In this document: positions 7,992 to 17,158 of the stretch, in pieces
Position numbering within the stretch: position 1 is the stretch's first letter
Layout: every line of letters begins with the position of its first letter
Source: MWAR01 sp035388825
GTDB lineage: Bacteria; Muiribacteriota; Ozemobacteria; Ozemobacterales; Ozemobacteraceae
Assembly: GCA_035388825.1 (NCBI GenBank)
Contig: DAOOQQ010000014.1
Coordinates: 23,439 to 87,438, forward strand
Length of the DNA stretch: 64,000 nucleotides
Direction of reading: 5' to 3'
Translations under genes and position numbers: made by a program
Notes under the pieces: generated by a model
What the model was told of the DNA's origin: nothing
Database searches by the model: none
The model's input: only the letters and a program-made list of their open reading frames with translations

Positions 7992-8390
7992 TCAGGGGCG
8001 GGGCGGTCGTTTCGAATACGGGGCAAAGGCATCTTGGGTCATGGGAAAGTGTTTCACCTTCAAACTTGCCAGGGAAAGCCCAAATTCCTTTGCCGTTGCT
8101 GCAATCAGGGCATCCGCCAAACTCACGGAATGGCTTTTCCCAAAGGCGCGCCTGAACAAGCCGGCGATGATCGCGATATTCATCGTAACATCGATGACAT
8201 GGCACGCATTGAGGGCGCTTTCGAGGGTGCGTCGCTCGGCCCCTTCGCGTATTCCCGAATAGAGTTCGCCGACGGTTATGGCAGAAATGTGGACACGCGG
8301 AAACTTCGAGCGAATGAACTCGACGGCTTCCGATCGACCTCTCAGAAAGTCGATGAAAACATCTGTATCAACGAGACAATCGCTCTTCAT
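7992..8390 (-). CDS. vapC: VapC-type PIN-domain ribonuclease toxin
   Basis: 132 residues starting MKSDCLVDTDVFIDFLRG. The PIN acidic residues are visible: Asp in VDTDVFIDFL, Glu in TVGELYSGI and Asp in SLADALIAATA. VapC toxins cleave RNA, often initiator tRNA or rRNA, using Mg2+. The ATG at 8390 overlaps the antitoxin stop in an ATGA, which fixes the start and couples translation. The order antitoxin-toxin is standard. Confidence 0.92.
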   Translation of the reverse strand: MKSDCLVDTDVFIDFLRGRSEAVEFIRSKFPRVHISAITVGELYSGIREGAERRTLESALNACHVIDVTMNIAIIAGLFRRAFGKSHSVSLADALIAATAKEFGLSLASLKVKHFPMTQDAFAPYSKRPPRP

Positions 8391-8659
8391 CGACGCTTCC
8401 GATGCGTGTTCGACGGAAGCGGTCTTGCATCCCACTCACGACGAAGTATTTTCGTGTCGGGAAGGTCCTCACGATCTTTCCACAGTCCGGCTGCGGCCAT
8501 GAGATCGCTCAGCTTTCGGTGTTCTTCGGCAGACTCGAGATACCGCTCCAATGCCTCATTGATGAGCTCACCCTCGTTTTTCCCCGTGCGAGCGGCCAAC
8601 AACTGGAGCACTTCCAACTGTTCTTCAGAAATTCGGATCTGCTTTCGCGGCATGGGCAA
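8387..8659 (-). CDS. vapB: VapB-type ribbon-helix-helix antitoxin
   Basis: 90 residues (or 88 from the second Met). The N-terminus KQIRISEEQLEVLQLLAARTGKNEGELINEALERYL fits a ribbon-helix-helix DNA-binding domain. The C-terminal part (KLSDLMAAAGLWKDREDLPDTKILRREWD) would wrap the toxin. It should neutralise VapC and repress the operon. No operator was resolved upstream. Confidence 0.85.
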   Translation of the reverse strand: MPMPRKQIRISEEQLEVLQLLAARTGKNEGELINEALERYLESAEEHRKLSDLMAAAGLWKDREDLPDTKILRREWDARPLPSNTHRKRR

Positions 8660-8721
8660 CTCCCTGTCATGCGGTTTCCGCTCGATGGTTCATCTCCACT
8701 GTATCACAGGTGAAAGTCCGT

Positions 8722-9048
8722 CTACGAGCCTGGCGTATTCGTTCCTCCACTCTTCAAGGTCACGAGGGTGGCGCCCCAGGAGCCGGCGTCGAGGTCGGCG
8801 AGACGGAACCCGGCGACGGCGGGGTGGCGTTCGAGCAGGGCGTGGACGGTGCGGCGGAGGTTGCCGATTCCCTTGCCGTGGATGATGCGCAGATGCAGGA
8901 TGCCGCGTTCGAGGCAGGCGTCGATGTAATCCGCCACGACCCCCTTCACCTCGGCCGGCCGGAAGGTGTGGAGATCGAGCGTGCCGTCGATGGGCAGCTC
9001 GACAGGCTCGTCATCGGGAGGCAAAGCCCCGTTTCGATCGCGCTTCAT
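8722..9048 (-). CDS. Smr-domain protein
   Basis: 108 residues from the ATG at 9048; the frame continues upstream but has no domain there. LDLHTFRP opens the Smr (small MutS-related) domain, and LRIIHGKGIGNLRRTVHALL carries the HGxGxG signature. Stand-alone Smr proteins are nucleases in several systems, including mRNA cleavage during ribosome rescue. Here the whole protein is essentially the Smr domain, so substrate targeting must come from elsewhere. Confidence 0.9.
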   Translation of the reverse strand: MKRDRNGALPPDDEPVELPIDGTLDLHTFRPAEVKGVVADYIDACLERGILHLRIIHGKGIGNLRRTVHALLERHPAVAGFRLADLDAGSWGATLVTLKSGGTNTPGS

Positions 9049-9214
9049 CCCGCTCAGAATAGGCCCCACACCCCTTCCCGCGCAAGCACCTGCACCCCGG
9101 CAGGGAAGGGGATTTGACCGCCTGCTGCGCCAAAATATTTGCCGCATGCGCGCACAGCGATGGGCGCGTACGCTATCATGGGGGGAGCAATCATCATTGC
9201 ATGGGAGGAAGGAT

Positions 9215-10381
9215 ATGGGTTTTTTCACCAATCAGCTCCGTTCGGTCATCGAGTGGAAGGATCCATCGCCGGACGTTTTGATCTGGCGCTGGGATGGAGC
9301 CAACGACGAGTTGAAGAACGCCTCGAAGCTGCTCGTGAATCCCGGTCAGGCAGCCATTTTTGTGTATCAGGGTCAGGTTCAGGCCATCCACGATTATCCG
9401 GGCCTGTTCGAGCTGCACACCGCGAACATCCCGTTCTGGACGACGATCAGCAAGATCATGCAGGGCTTCACGTCCGAGCACAAGGCGAACATCTATTTCG
9501 TGCGCATGACCGAGTTCATGAACCAGAAGTGGGGCACGAAGGCCCCGATCAAGTATGACGACCCGAAGTACAAGTTCCCTGTCGGACTGCGCGCGTTCGG
9601 GAACTTCTCGTTCCGTCTGGTGAACCCGCGCGGGTTCTTCACGGAAGTGACCAGCAACCGAGATGTCTACACGATCACCGAGATCCGGAACATCATCGTC
9701 GACCGGCTTCTGACGCCGCTCACCGATCTGTTCGCGGAGTCCGGCTTCAGCTACTCCGAGATCGACCGCAACCGGGTCGAACTGTCCGAGAAGCTGCAGA
9801 AGATGGTCGGGCCGGTCTTGACGCCGCTCGGCTTCGAACTGACCGACTTTCGCATCGAGAACACCGATTTCGACGAGGACACCAAGAAGCGCATCGACAA
9901 GATCTCGGACAAGATCGCCGACGCGCACGCCATCAATGCCCTGGGCGGCGTCGATCAGGGCAGCATGCGCAACTACGCGACCGTCGAGCAGCTCAAGGCC
10001 GTCAACACGGCGGCCGGGAACCAGGGCGGCGGCGCGGGGCTCGGCATGGGCCTCGGTGCGGGTATGGGCCTCGGCCAGGGGCTTGCCGCCGGCATGATGA
10101 ACCCCGGCATGGGTGCCCCTGCGGCCCCCGCCACCATCGCCTGCGCCGGCTGTCGCGCCCCGATGGATCCGAACGCGAAGTTCTGCCCCTCGTGCGGCAA
10201 GCCGAACACCCCGGCCACGGCCGTCACGGCGAACTGCGTGAGCTGCGGCAAGCCGATGGCCGCCGGCCAGAAGTTCTGCCCCGAGTGCGGCGCCCCCCAG
10301 AGCCGCTCCTGCCCGCAATGCAAAGCTGCCATCGCCCCCGGAGCCAAGTTCTGCCCCGAGTGCGGTCAGAAAACGCAATGA
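9215..10381 (+). CDS. SPFH-domain protein with C-terminal triple zinc ribbon (YdjI-like)
   Basis: 388 residues; the ATG at 9215 follows GGGAGGAAGG. Residues 1-270 match the SPFH/virion-core-like family: SVIEWKDPSPDVLIWRWDG, then NPGQAAIFVYQGQVQ, and a long helical end. A Gly/Met-rich linker follows (about 272-300). Then come three CxxC...CxxC ribbons (CAGCRAPMDPNAKFCPSCG, CVSCGKPMAAGQKFCPECG, CPQCKAAIAPGAKFCPECG). Such proteins associate with membranes, and in Bacillus the homologue works with PspA-like stress proteins. The next gene, convergent across a terminator, also carries zinc ribbons. Confidence 0.9.
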   Translation: MGFFTNQLRSVIEWKDPSPDVLIWRWDGANDELKNASKLLVNPGQAAIFVYQGQVQAIHDYPGLFELHTANIPFWTTISKIMQGFTSEHKANIYFVRMTEFMNQKWGTKAPIKYDDPKYKFPVGLRAFGNFSFRLVNPRGFFTEVTSNRDVYTITEIRNIIVDRLLTPLTDLFAESGFSYSEIDRNRVELSEKLQKMVGPVLTPLGFELTDFRIENTDFDEDTKKRIDKISDKIADAHAINALGGVDQGSMRNYATVEQLKAVNTAAGNQGGGAGLGMGLGAGMGLGQGLAAGMMNPGMGAPAAPATIACAGCRAPMDPNAKFCPSCGKPNTPATAVTANCVSCGKPMAAGQKFCPECGAPQSRSCPQCKAAIAPGAKFCPECGQKTQ

Positions 10382-10401
10382 TATAATACCTATTCAGACA
10401 C

Positions 10402-10426
10402 AAAACCCCGCCGTCCGGCGGGGTTT
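10402..10426. terminator. Bidirectional intrinsic terminator
   Basis: An AAAACCCCGCC stem, GTC(C) loop and GGCGGGGTTTT stem lie between convergent genes. Both strands have a T-run after the stem, so it can end both transcripts. Confidence 0.9.
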
Positions 10427-10450
10427 TGTGTTTCTGGGAAAGGCGAAAGT

Positions 10451-12547
10451 TCAGGAGGGATTCTTTTTGCTCTCGGCGATGGCCTTTTTCGCTTCGGCGT
10501 AGATACGGCTGCGCTCCTGCGAGACGAGCAGCTTCACGTCGGCAGGCGACAGGCCGAACCGGGAGGCGAAGCCCTGCAGGGCGGCCAGTTCGTCGTTCGA
10601 GAGGCGGCCGTCCGCCAGGGCCATGGCGGCCATGTTGCGCAGCAGACTGCGCGCTGCGACGGGATCGTTCGGGACGGGCAGCGTCGAGACATCGCCAGCT
10701 CCGGCCTGACGGGCATTCTGGATCATCGCGTCGAGGATCGCACCGTCCACCCGGCATCGGATCGCGAAATCGCGCAGGCATCGTTCCTCGCGATCGTCGA
10801 TGACGCCGTCCGACATCATCACGTGAATCATGCAGGCAAGAGCGACGTCGGGCGAGGTTGCGGACAGACTGCCTGAGTCTGCCACGACCGGAGAAGCCGA
10901 CGGGCCGGGGAGATCCGGGAGCGGGCGGTCGGGGGCAACCGTGGAGACGGGCGGGATCGAAGCGGGGCGTTGCTGCCGCTTCAGGGCGAGGGTGTTCCGG
11001 TGTTCGGGGCTAGACGGCAGGATCGATTCGAGCACCCAGCCCTTCGATCCGTCGTTACGGACGGTCTGGCAGTAGGGGCAAACGGGATCGGCGACGTTCT
11101 GTTCCGGTGCCCCGCAGTTCGGGCAGTGGGCACTGCTCAGGGAGAGGCGGGTATCGGTGACGACGCCGTGGCGCCGCACGAACACGTGGAAGTGACGACG
11201 GGGCGGCGACATCGCGCCGATAACCTCGCGACCATCGGGCAGCCTGCGGGTGTTCTTCCCGCTCCAGGTGATCTCCACCCAGACCCGGTCGAAGGGCTCT
11301 CCGGCCTCGACGAGCTTGGCCTCGACACTCCCGATCGCACCGTCGGTGTCGTACATGCGGGTTCCATCGCCGGGACCGCGCAGGGATTCGGCCAGACCGG
11401 TCACGAAGGAGTCGAGGGCGAACTTCGCCACCGGCTCCACAGAGCCGCTCCTCATGGCGACGGCATGCCGGTAGAACACGACCGAGGCGAGATCCTCCAT
11501 CTGCTGGATGCTGAAACCCGGATCGAGCGTGCGGAACGCCGCGAGCCCCGGCACGTCGGCCGCTTCGGCCCCGGTCCAGGCCGAGGCCTGGGTGATTTCG
11601 GACAGCACCCAGTCATACTCACCGGATCGAAGGAAGGAGTTGCAGACACCGCATGTCGAAGCCCTGTTCAGGCTGACCGGAGCGCTGCAGTTGGGGCAAT
11701 AACCTTCGATAAGTCCCTTTCCCACGAGACTCTTCGCACCGGGCCGACGGAGGAACGACCAGTATTCCTCGAACGGCCCCGAATCGTCGGAAAGCTGCCT
11801 TCCCGTCGCCGCATCGATCTTGACATTTTTTGTATAGGCTTTGAAATAGATATGCAGCGTGTCGAACGCCTCGTCGGATTCGAGCTGGGCGATGCGGGCG
11901 TCGTGAAGCGTGATGCTGTCGATCCGATCGATGATCCCGCGCGCCTTCAGGTCGGCGAGCTGGACGGAGAACTTCTCGAAGATGGCATCGGAAAGAAACG
12001 CCTGGGCTTTTTCGAGCTTGTTTTCCGACCAGGCTTCCTGGATCAGGGCAAATGCCGCTTTGGCGCGGGTGATCATCGCTGCCGAGTTCCACGCCGGGTC
12101 GCGCTTCTTCAATGTGTCTTCGGCCCTGCGTCGCCGGAGTCCATCCTGCGCAACGACACCGCGCCGGATCGTGTGATCGACGTACCGTTCGCCGCCCTCA
12201 CGGGATCCGGCGAAGACGAGCGCGATGATGAACAGGCAGAGGGGAATGCCGATCATCGGATACTCGATGACAAGTCGGACGAGCAGATACACGACCTCCG
12301 CATCCCCGGAACTCCCACCCCCATGCCGGGAGCTGCCTCCCCCGCTCCAGCCGCTGCCCGAGGAGCCGCCCGAGTATCCGCCGGAGTAGCCCTCGCCGCC
12401 GCCGGCTCTCGCGAACACCTCGACCGCATCCAGCGCGAGAAACAGACAGAGCCCGAGAATCAAGGCACCCTTCCACCCCGGGCGAAGGCCTGAGCCGCGA
12501 AGACACCGGCTCCCCGCGTCGAATCTCGTCCGTCTGACCTTGTTCAT
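10451..12547 (-). CDS. Membrane protein with Tim44-like, zinc-ribbon and TerB-like domains
   Basis: 698 residues. The start is the ATG at 12547, which shares one base with the upstream stop (TGATG). A signal or first TM segment (LILGLCLFLALDAVEVFA) is followed by a Ser/Gly-rich stretch and a second TM (YPMIGIPLCLFIIALVFA). A Tim44/MBA1-like region follows (AWSENKLEKAQAFLSDAIFEKF), interrupted by CPNC/CGVC and CPNC/CPYC zinc-ribbon pairs. The C-terminus (ALACMIHVMMSDGVIDDREERCL and ALADGRLSNDELAAL) looks like a TerB tellurite-resistance domain. Proteins of this layout are known but uncharacterised. A role at the inner membrane is likely; the substrate is unknown. Confidence 0.85.
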   Translation of the reverse strand: MNKVRRTRFDAGSRCLRGSGLRPGWKGALILGLCLFLALDAVEVFARAGGGEGYSGGYSGGSSGSGWSGGGSSRHGGGSSGDAEVVYLLVRLVIEYPMIGIPLCLFIIALVFAGSREGGERYVDHTIRRGVVAQDGLRRRRAEDTLKKRDPAWNSAAMITRAKAAFALIQEAWSENKLEKAQAFLSDAIFEKFSVQLADLKARGIIDRIDSITLHDARIAQLESDEAFDTLHIYFKAYTKNVKIDAATGRQLSDDSGPFEEYWSFLRRPGAKSLVGKGLIEGYCPNCSAPVSLNRASTCGVCNSFLRSGEYDWVLSEITQASAWTGAEAADVPGLAAFRTLDPGFSIQQMEDLASVVFYRHAVAMRSGSVEPVAKFALDSFVTGLAESLRGPGDGTRMYDTDGAIGSVEAKLVEAGEPFDRVWVEITWSGKNTRRLPDGREVIGAMSPPRRHFHVFVRRHGVVTDTRLSLSSAHCPNCGAPEQNVADPVCPYCQTVRNDGSKGWVLESILPSSPEHRNTLALKRQQRPASIPPVSTVAPDRPLPDLPGPSASPVVADSGSLSATSPDVALACMIHVMMSDGVIDDREERCLRDFAIRCRVDGAILDAMIQNARQAGAGDVSTLPVPNDPVAARSLLRNMAAMALADGRLSNDELAALQGFASRFGLSPADVKLLVSQERSRIYAEAKKAIAESKKNPS

Positions 12548-13359
12548 CAATTCCCTCGTTCCATCGTCGTTCCTTCGTCTTCGAGCGGAGGCGGAGCCGG
12601 CGGTCGCAGGCCGAACCGGCCAAAAAAGCGGGCCGCCGCCTCGAGGCGCCGCTCCATCCCGCCCTCGAGAAAGACGGTGACACAGCGGGTCTCCCCGCCC
12701 GGAAACCGTCCGAACCCGGTGAACCAGACGGCTTGACGCATGGTTCCGGATTTGCCGAACACCCGAACCGTCCCGGTGCCGCAGGGCCACTCGATCGAGG
12801 CTGTCAGAACGTGGTTCACAGAGGCTGCTCCGACTTCCCCGGCCGCGATTCGGCGCGTGAACGCGTGCAGACGCGCGGGCGTCGTGTTCAGCATACCACC
12901 CCACACGGCGCTGCGCATTCCATTCTCGAGCCAGCGGTCGGGAACCGGCTCCCGGAAAAGCCCGCTCCGATGGACATATTCCGTCAGCCGGCCTTCGCCC
13001 AGCCGCCCCGCGACAGCCTCGAAAAAGGTGTTGCTCGAACGCAGCAGGGCATCCCGCATGCCGATCGCGACAGGGGATGATGCGACGCGCGGTTCGTTGC
13101 AGACAATGCGCGTCCCGGTTGTCAACACTCCGGCTTCAAGGCCTGCCCAGGCGATGACGAGTTTGAACACGGAAGCCGGGCATGCCCATCTCTCGACCAG
13201 ATGCGGATCGCCGGACACGATCCGAACCGGCTCGCTTCCGACCGACTCGAGCAGCACCCCCCGCACCGGCTGCCCAGCCGGGCCGACGCCGGCTGCCACA
13301 ACGGCGGACGAAGAAACCACCAGCACCAGAATATATATTATTTCATATACACGTTTCAT
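12547..13359 (-). CDS. Exported serine transpeptidase/class D beta-lactamase-like protein
   Basis: 270 residues. The ATG at 13359 starts a signal peptide (MKRVYEIIYILVLVVSSSAVVA). An in-frame TTG 9 nt earlier is possible. The penicilloyl-serine triad is complete: SVFK (63-66), SSN (108-110) and KSGT (203-206). Length and spacing fit class D beta-lactamases or isolated PBP transpeptidase domains. Nothing in the sequence separates hydrolysis of beta-lactams from wall cross-linking. The signal-peptide codons form one of the AT-rich islands (13331-13350). Its stop overlaps the next start by one base. Confidence 0.85.
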   Translation of the reverse strand: MKRVYEIIYILVLVVSSSAVVAAGVGPAGQPVRGVLLESVGSEPVRIVSGDPHLVERWACPASVFKLVIAWAGLEAGVLTTGTRIVCNEPRVASSPVAIGMRDALLRSSNTFFEAVAGRLGEGRLTEYVHRSGLFREPVPDRWLENGMRSAVWGGMLNTTPARLHAFTRRIAAGEVGAASVNHVLTASIEWPCGTGTVRVFGKSGTMRQAVWFTGFGRFPGGETRCVTVFLEGGMERRLEAAARFFGRFGLRPPAPPPLEDEGTTMERGN

Positions 13360-13472
13360 TATATCCAAGGGGCCGAACCGATAGATACAACGAGACAGAG
13401 CGGTTGTCCGGATACAGAGGGGATGGACGGAAGAGGCTCAAGGAGCCGCACCCGGGCCGAGGCCTTCGCATC

Positions 13473-13481
13473 TGCTATACT
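13473..13481 (+). promoter_or_regulatory. Extended -10 promoter element
   Basis: TGC immediately before TATACT gives an extended -10 with no clear -35. It lies 76 nt upstream of the ATG at 13557. The same TGN-TATACT arrangement occurs at 14022-14030 and 38009-38017. Confidence 0.45.
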
Positions 13482-13556
13482 CATCGGTGGTTCACCCTCA
13501 GGATACCGATTTTCAGGGCGGGAGACAAATTTCCCTTGATCGAAGCGATCTTCTGG

Positions 13557-14075
13557 ATGCTGGCCTGGTGGCAGCTCTGGGCAACGAGCGCGCCATGGGA
13601 CGAGGGGGCGTTCGTCCGGCGGCAGGTCTGGTATTTCCCCGACGAAGGCGGCCGGTGGTTCGAGGCCCGGACCGGCCTCCCCCACCGTAACGATGCGGCG
13701 ACGCTGCTGCTCGAACGCACCGGCCCGTCGGGCCGCCCGATCGGCCGGCGGCTCCTCCCGCCCCTGTTCCGCCTCCACCTCGCGGATATCGATGCGGACG
13801 GATCGTGCGAGCTGATCGCAGGCATCGAACGAACGATCCGGAAAAAAACCTGGCGGCGGGTGTATGTCTACCGGGCCCGACGCCCGGATTTTCCCCCGCT
13901 CTGGCTCGGCTCCCGCCTCTCGTTCGTGTTGCGCGACTTCACCGTGACGCCGGTGCGAGGCAGGACCGGCCTGCGCGCTTCGGAGCTCCGGTTCGGCCGG
14001 CCCGTCGTCTCGACGTATCTGTGGTATACTTTCGGCTTCAGAACCGTGTCTGCAAGGGAGGATCACCGACCATGA
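13557..14075 (+). CDS. Hypothetical protein with FG-GAP/VCBS-like motif
   Basis: About 172 residues from the ATG at 13557; a TTG at 13536 is an alternative. No family is recognised with confidence. LADIDADGSCELIAGI has the D-x-D-x-D-G-x-x-E Ca2+-binding pattern of FG-GAP/VCBS repeats. A Trp-rich N-terminus (MLAWWQLWATSAPWDEG) may be a weak export signal. Its stop overlaps the next start as ATGA, and a CapA protein follows, so the three genes look like one transcriptional unit. The protein may bind or scaffold at the envelope, but that is a guess. Confidence 0.6.
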   Translation: MLAWWQLWATSAPWDEGAFVRRQVWYFPDEGGRWFEARTGLPHRNDAATLLLERTGPSGRPIGRRLLPPLFRLHLADIDADGSCELIAGIERTIRKKTWRRVYVYRARRPDFPPLWLGSRLSFVLRDFTVTPVRGRTGLRASELRFGRPVVSTYLWYTFGFRTVSAREDHRP

Positions 14076-17000
14076 GAACCGTTGTTGCCGTCGCCCTGAT
14101 TTTCTGTCTCGCCCTTCTTCCGTTCGGAGGCTCGCCGGCCGAAGCCGCGGTAGAGACACTCTTCACGAACGCCGGAGAAATCGGGGAGCCGGTGTTTTCC
14201 CCGGACGGCACGGCCCTCGCTTTCACCGTCACGGCGGATGGGAAACGGACGATCTGGCTCTACGAGTTCGCGAAGAAGGCCGCCGCCCGCCTCATCGAGG
14301 AAAAAGGCGACCTCGTTTCGCCGAGCTTCTCCCCCGACGGCCGCACCCTGTATTACTGTGCAAAGCTCGACGGAAACTACGATCTGATGGCCTGGTCCTT
14401 CTCCGGGAACGCCCCGAGGCGCATCACGACGACCTCCGAGGACGAGTTCCGCGTCGAGTGCGCCCGGGCCGTCTTCGCCGAGACCGACGACGGCGGGGCG
14501 ACGTATGACAAGCTCTTCTTCCTCCAGGGCAAGGACGGTGCGGGCCGGCTCTGCTCGATCCGGGCCGACGGCAAGCCCACCCCCACCCTTGCCGATCTTC
14601 TGAAACCGCCGGCCAATGCATCGGATGACCACGACGAAACGACCCGGGCCCGCATCAAAGCCCAGGCGGACGGCTCCCTGATCCTCGAACTCCTTCCGGG
14701 TGCCTGGTCGGACCTGGCCCTCAAAGGCGAGCCGGACACCCTGTTCGTCGCGGGTCCGGCCGGGCTCGGGTGGGCGCGGTATACCGATACCGATCAGAGC
14801 CGTGCAGAAATCGGCATTCTGATGCCTCCCGGCGAAGCGGTCATGGCCACGGACGCCGCCGGCCTGAGCCGGCTCTGCTGGGCGCCGGATTGTCTCCATC
14901 TGACCGCGATCGGACCGAACGGGCCTGTCGTGCGCGACATCAGGACCGGCGCAACCGAGCTGTTCGGCCCCGCCGGCCGCCTCTCCCGGTTCGCCGCCGA
15001 CGCGATCCATCGGCGTCTGGCCTGGGTCGAGCGAGGCGATAATGGCTACCGGCTCTGCACCGGGCTCGACACACCCGATCCCCTCTGGTATACGGGGAAT
15101 CTCTCCCACCCCCTCGTCGATCTCGCCACCCCCGCCCTGGAGCTCGTCCGCACGCAGCGGTTCGTCGCACGCCCCGCGACGCATATGCAGTTTTTCCATA
15201 TCTACGAGGGGAACCGGTACCGCTGGCTCGATTCCTATATAACCGTCGATACGGTATGGTTCCTGTTCCATCTCTATTACGATTATATCCTGAAAGATAT
15301 CGAGCGCAGCGCGTTCCGGGACCGCATCATCGAGATCAGCCGGGCAATGGCCGGAACGGCGAGGAAAGCCGGTGAGGGAGCCACGGGCACGGACCGGAAA
15401 CACCTCCAGACGGTCTGGGGATTGTTCGAACTGGTGACCCTGCTCGGACACGAAACCTCCGAAGCCGCCCTCCGGGAGGCGAAGAAGAAACCGGCTCCGA
15501 TTCGCGATTCCCTGGTCTCGGATCTCGGGCGGATCTTCGAGGCTTCCGGGGAAGCGCGCTCCGAACTGCTCGACACCTCGATCGATTTCAGCCAGTTCCG
15601 GCCGCGCGGCCATTACGAGAACGACCCGCGCCTGCAGAGCTATTTCCGGATGATGATGGCCCTATCGAAGTTTTCCCTGAGGGTGTTCGCGGATGACGGG
15701 AAGAGCCCGGGCAAAGACATGCCGGTGATCGCCTCTCTCGTCGGGGTCGCGGCGAAAGCGCGGGTCGGGAAGAAAACCGTCGCCGAGGCGGCCGCGGAGA
15801 TCTGCCGCCCCCTCTCCTTCCTGGTCGGCGACACCGAAGACATCGGCGTGACCGAGATGGCAACGCTGACAGACGGCCTGACGCTTCCCGCCCTCTCGAA
15901 GATCGCCGGGGATGCGGCGTTCCAGAAGGCGCTGTTCGAGCGTCTCGCCGCCTGGCCCAAGCCCCGCATCGATCCGAAGACGGACACCCAGGTCGTGTTC
16001 TTCCCGCAGCGGGTCACGCTCGACAGCGAGATCATGCAGCGGCTGGTCTACAAGGCCGTCGGGACGGAGGACAACAAGCGCCTGCTGCCGAAGCTGCTCG
16101 ACGTGATGGCCGGGCTCGGCTCGGCGCGCGCCGAGAAGCTGCTGACCGAGTTTCACAAGGAAACCCGGTTCGCGAACTACGCGGAAAAGCTGGCCGAGAC
16201 GAAGCGCGCCGTCGCCGCCCTCCCCGCGGCCGAATGGACCAGGAACGTGTATCGCGGCTGGCTGAGCGGTTTCACGGCGCTGCTGAAGGATGACGGGCGT
16301 GACCTTCCCGAGTTCACGAAGAGCGAGGCATGGACGGACCGGCTGCTCAATGCGGCGCTGGGAAGCCTGACGACGCTTCGCCACGACACCCTCCTGTACA
16401 ACAAGATGGGCGGGGCGGAAGCCGGTGAGGGAGGCGAGTTCGAAGACTGGATGATCCGGCAACTGCCCTCGGTCGTCGTCGATCCGTATCCCGAGGTGTT
16501 CGGCGGACTCCGGCGGATGACCCTCGAATTATATGGCATGCTATCCGCCCAGGGATTTCTGCCGAAGAACGAACGGGATGAGGGGTCGGACGAATCGTAT
16601 GACGAGATCCTGCCGCTGACCTCGAAGGGGCTGACCCTGAAACTGATCGAGATCTTCGGGCTGCTCGAGACCTGCGCGCGCAAGCAGGCGGCCGGCGAGC
16701 CCCTTTCCCCGGAAGAGCACGTGAAACTCTGGAAGTTCGGTATCTGGACCGAACATCTGACGATCGCCCTGATCCGGCCGGACAAGGAGTTCTACAACAT
16801 CGTCCAGGAGGAGACCTCGCTGGTGGCCGACGTGTTCACGGGCGACCAGACCTGTCTCGAGGTCGCGATCGGCCGCGTGTTCGAGCTGTGGGTGCGGTGC
16901 ATGGGGCCGCGCGGCGAGCGGCTGCACCGGGGCGGGATCTTCTCGTTCTACGAGTTCGAGCAGCCGGTTGCCGACCGTCTCACCGATTCCGCCTGGCGCA

Positions 17001-17140
17001 AGATGCTGCGCGACGGGAAAGCGCCGGCGCTGCCGGGCTGGACCGCCTCGTTCATCTCGGGCGATCCGTCGAAGCTCGATTTCAAGGAAGGCTGGTATGA
17101 AGAGGAAGAAGAGCCCGCACCGGCCGACGAAGGGAACTGA
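14072..17140 (+). CDS. Exported PD40 beta-propeller - DUF3160 protein
   Basis: 1022 residues from the ATG at 14072, which overlaps the preceding stop and begins a signal peptide (VVAVALIFCLALLPFGGSPAEA). Residues about 30-330 contain WD40-like/PD40 propeller strands such as GEPVFSPDGTALAFT and SPSFSPDGRTLYYC. From about 370 the sequence matches DUF3160: DSYITVDTVWFLFHLYYDYILKD, then helical repeats and LTIALIRPDKEFYNIVQEE. DUF3160 proteins are large exported proteins of unknown role. Two AT-island motifs lie at 15236-15251 and 15284-15299. CapA follows 18 nt later. Confidence 0.88.
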   Translation: MRTVVAVALIFCLALLPFGGSPAEAAVETLFTNAGEIGEPVFSPDGTALAFTVTADGKRTIWLYEFAKKAAARLIEEKGDLVSPSFSPDGRTLYYCAKLDGNYDLMAWSFSGNAPRRITTTSEDEFRVECARAVFAETDDGGATYDKLFFLQGKDGAGRLCSIRADGKPTPTLADLLKPPANASDDHDETTRARIKAQADGSLILELLPGAWSDLALKGEPDTLFVAGPAGLGWARYTDTDQSRAEIGILMPPGEAVMATDAAGLSRLCWAPDCLHLTAIGPNGPVVRDIRTGATELFGPAGRLSRFAADAIHRRLAWVERGDNGYRLCTGLDTPDPLWYTGNLSHPLVDLATPALELVRTQRFVARPATHMQFFHIYEGNRYRWLDSYITVDTVWFLFHLYYDYILKDIERSAFRDRIIEISRAMAGTARKAGEGATGTDRKHLQTVWGLFELVTLLGHETSEAALREAKKKPAPIRDSLVSDLGRIFEASGEARSELLDTSIDFSQFRPRGHYENDPRLQSYFRMMMALSKFSLRVFADDGKSPGKDMPVIASLVGVAAKARVGKKTVAEAAAEICRPLSFLVGDTEDIGVTEMATLTDGLTLPALSKIAGDAAFQKALFERLAAWPKPRIDPKTDTQVVFFPQRVTLDSEIMQRLVYKAVGTEDNKRLLPKLLDVMAGLGSARAEKLLTEFHKETRFANYAEKLAETKRAVAALPAAEWTRNVYRGWLSGFTALLKDDGRDLPEFTKSEAWTDRLLNAALGSLTTLRHDTLLYNKMGGAEAGEGGEFEDWMIRQLPSVVVDPYPEVFGGLRRMTLELYGMLSAQGFLPKNERDEGSDESYDEILPLTSKGLTLKLIEIFGLLETCARKQAAGEPLSPEEHVKLWKFGIWTEHLTIALIRPDKEFYNIVQEETSLVADVFTGDQTCLEVAIGRVFELWVRCMGPRGERLHRGGIFSFYEFEQPVADRLTDSAWRKMLRDGKAPALPGWTASFISGDPSKLDFKEGWYEEEEEPAPADEGN

Positions 17141-17158
17141 GGGAAGCGGCGCGGCTCG

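Noticed and set aside
8966..9214. Long N-terminal extension of the SPFH gene
   Set aside because: It overlaps the divergent Smr gene, has no domain, and the ATG at 9215 has a strong ribosome-binding site.
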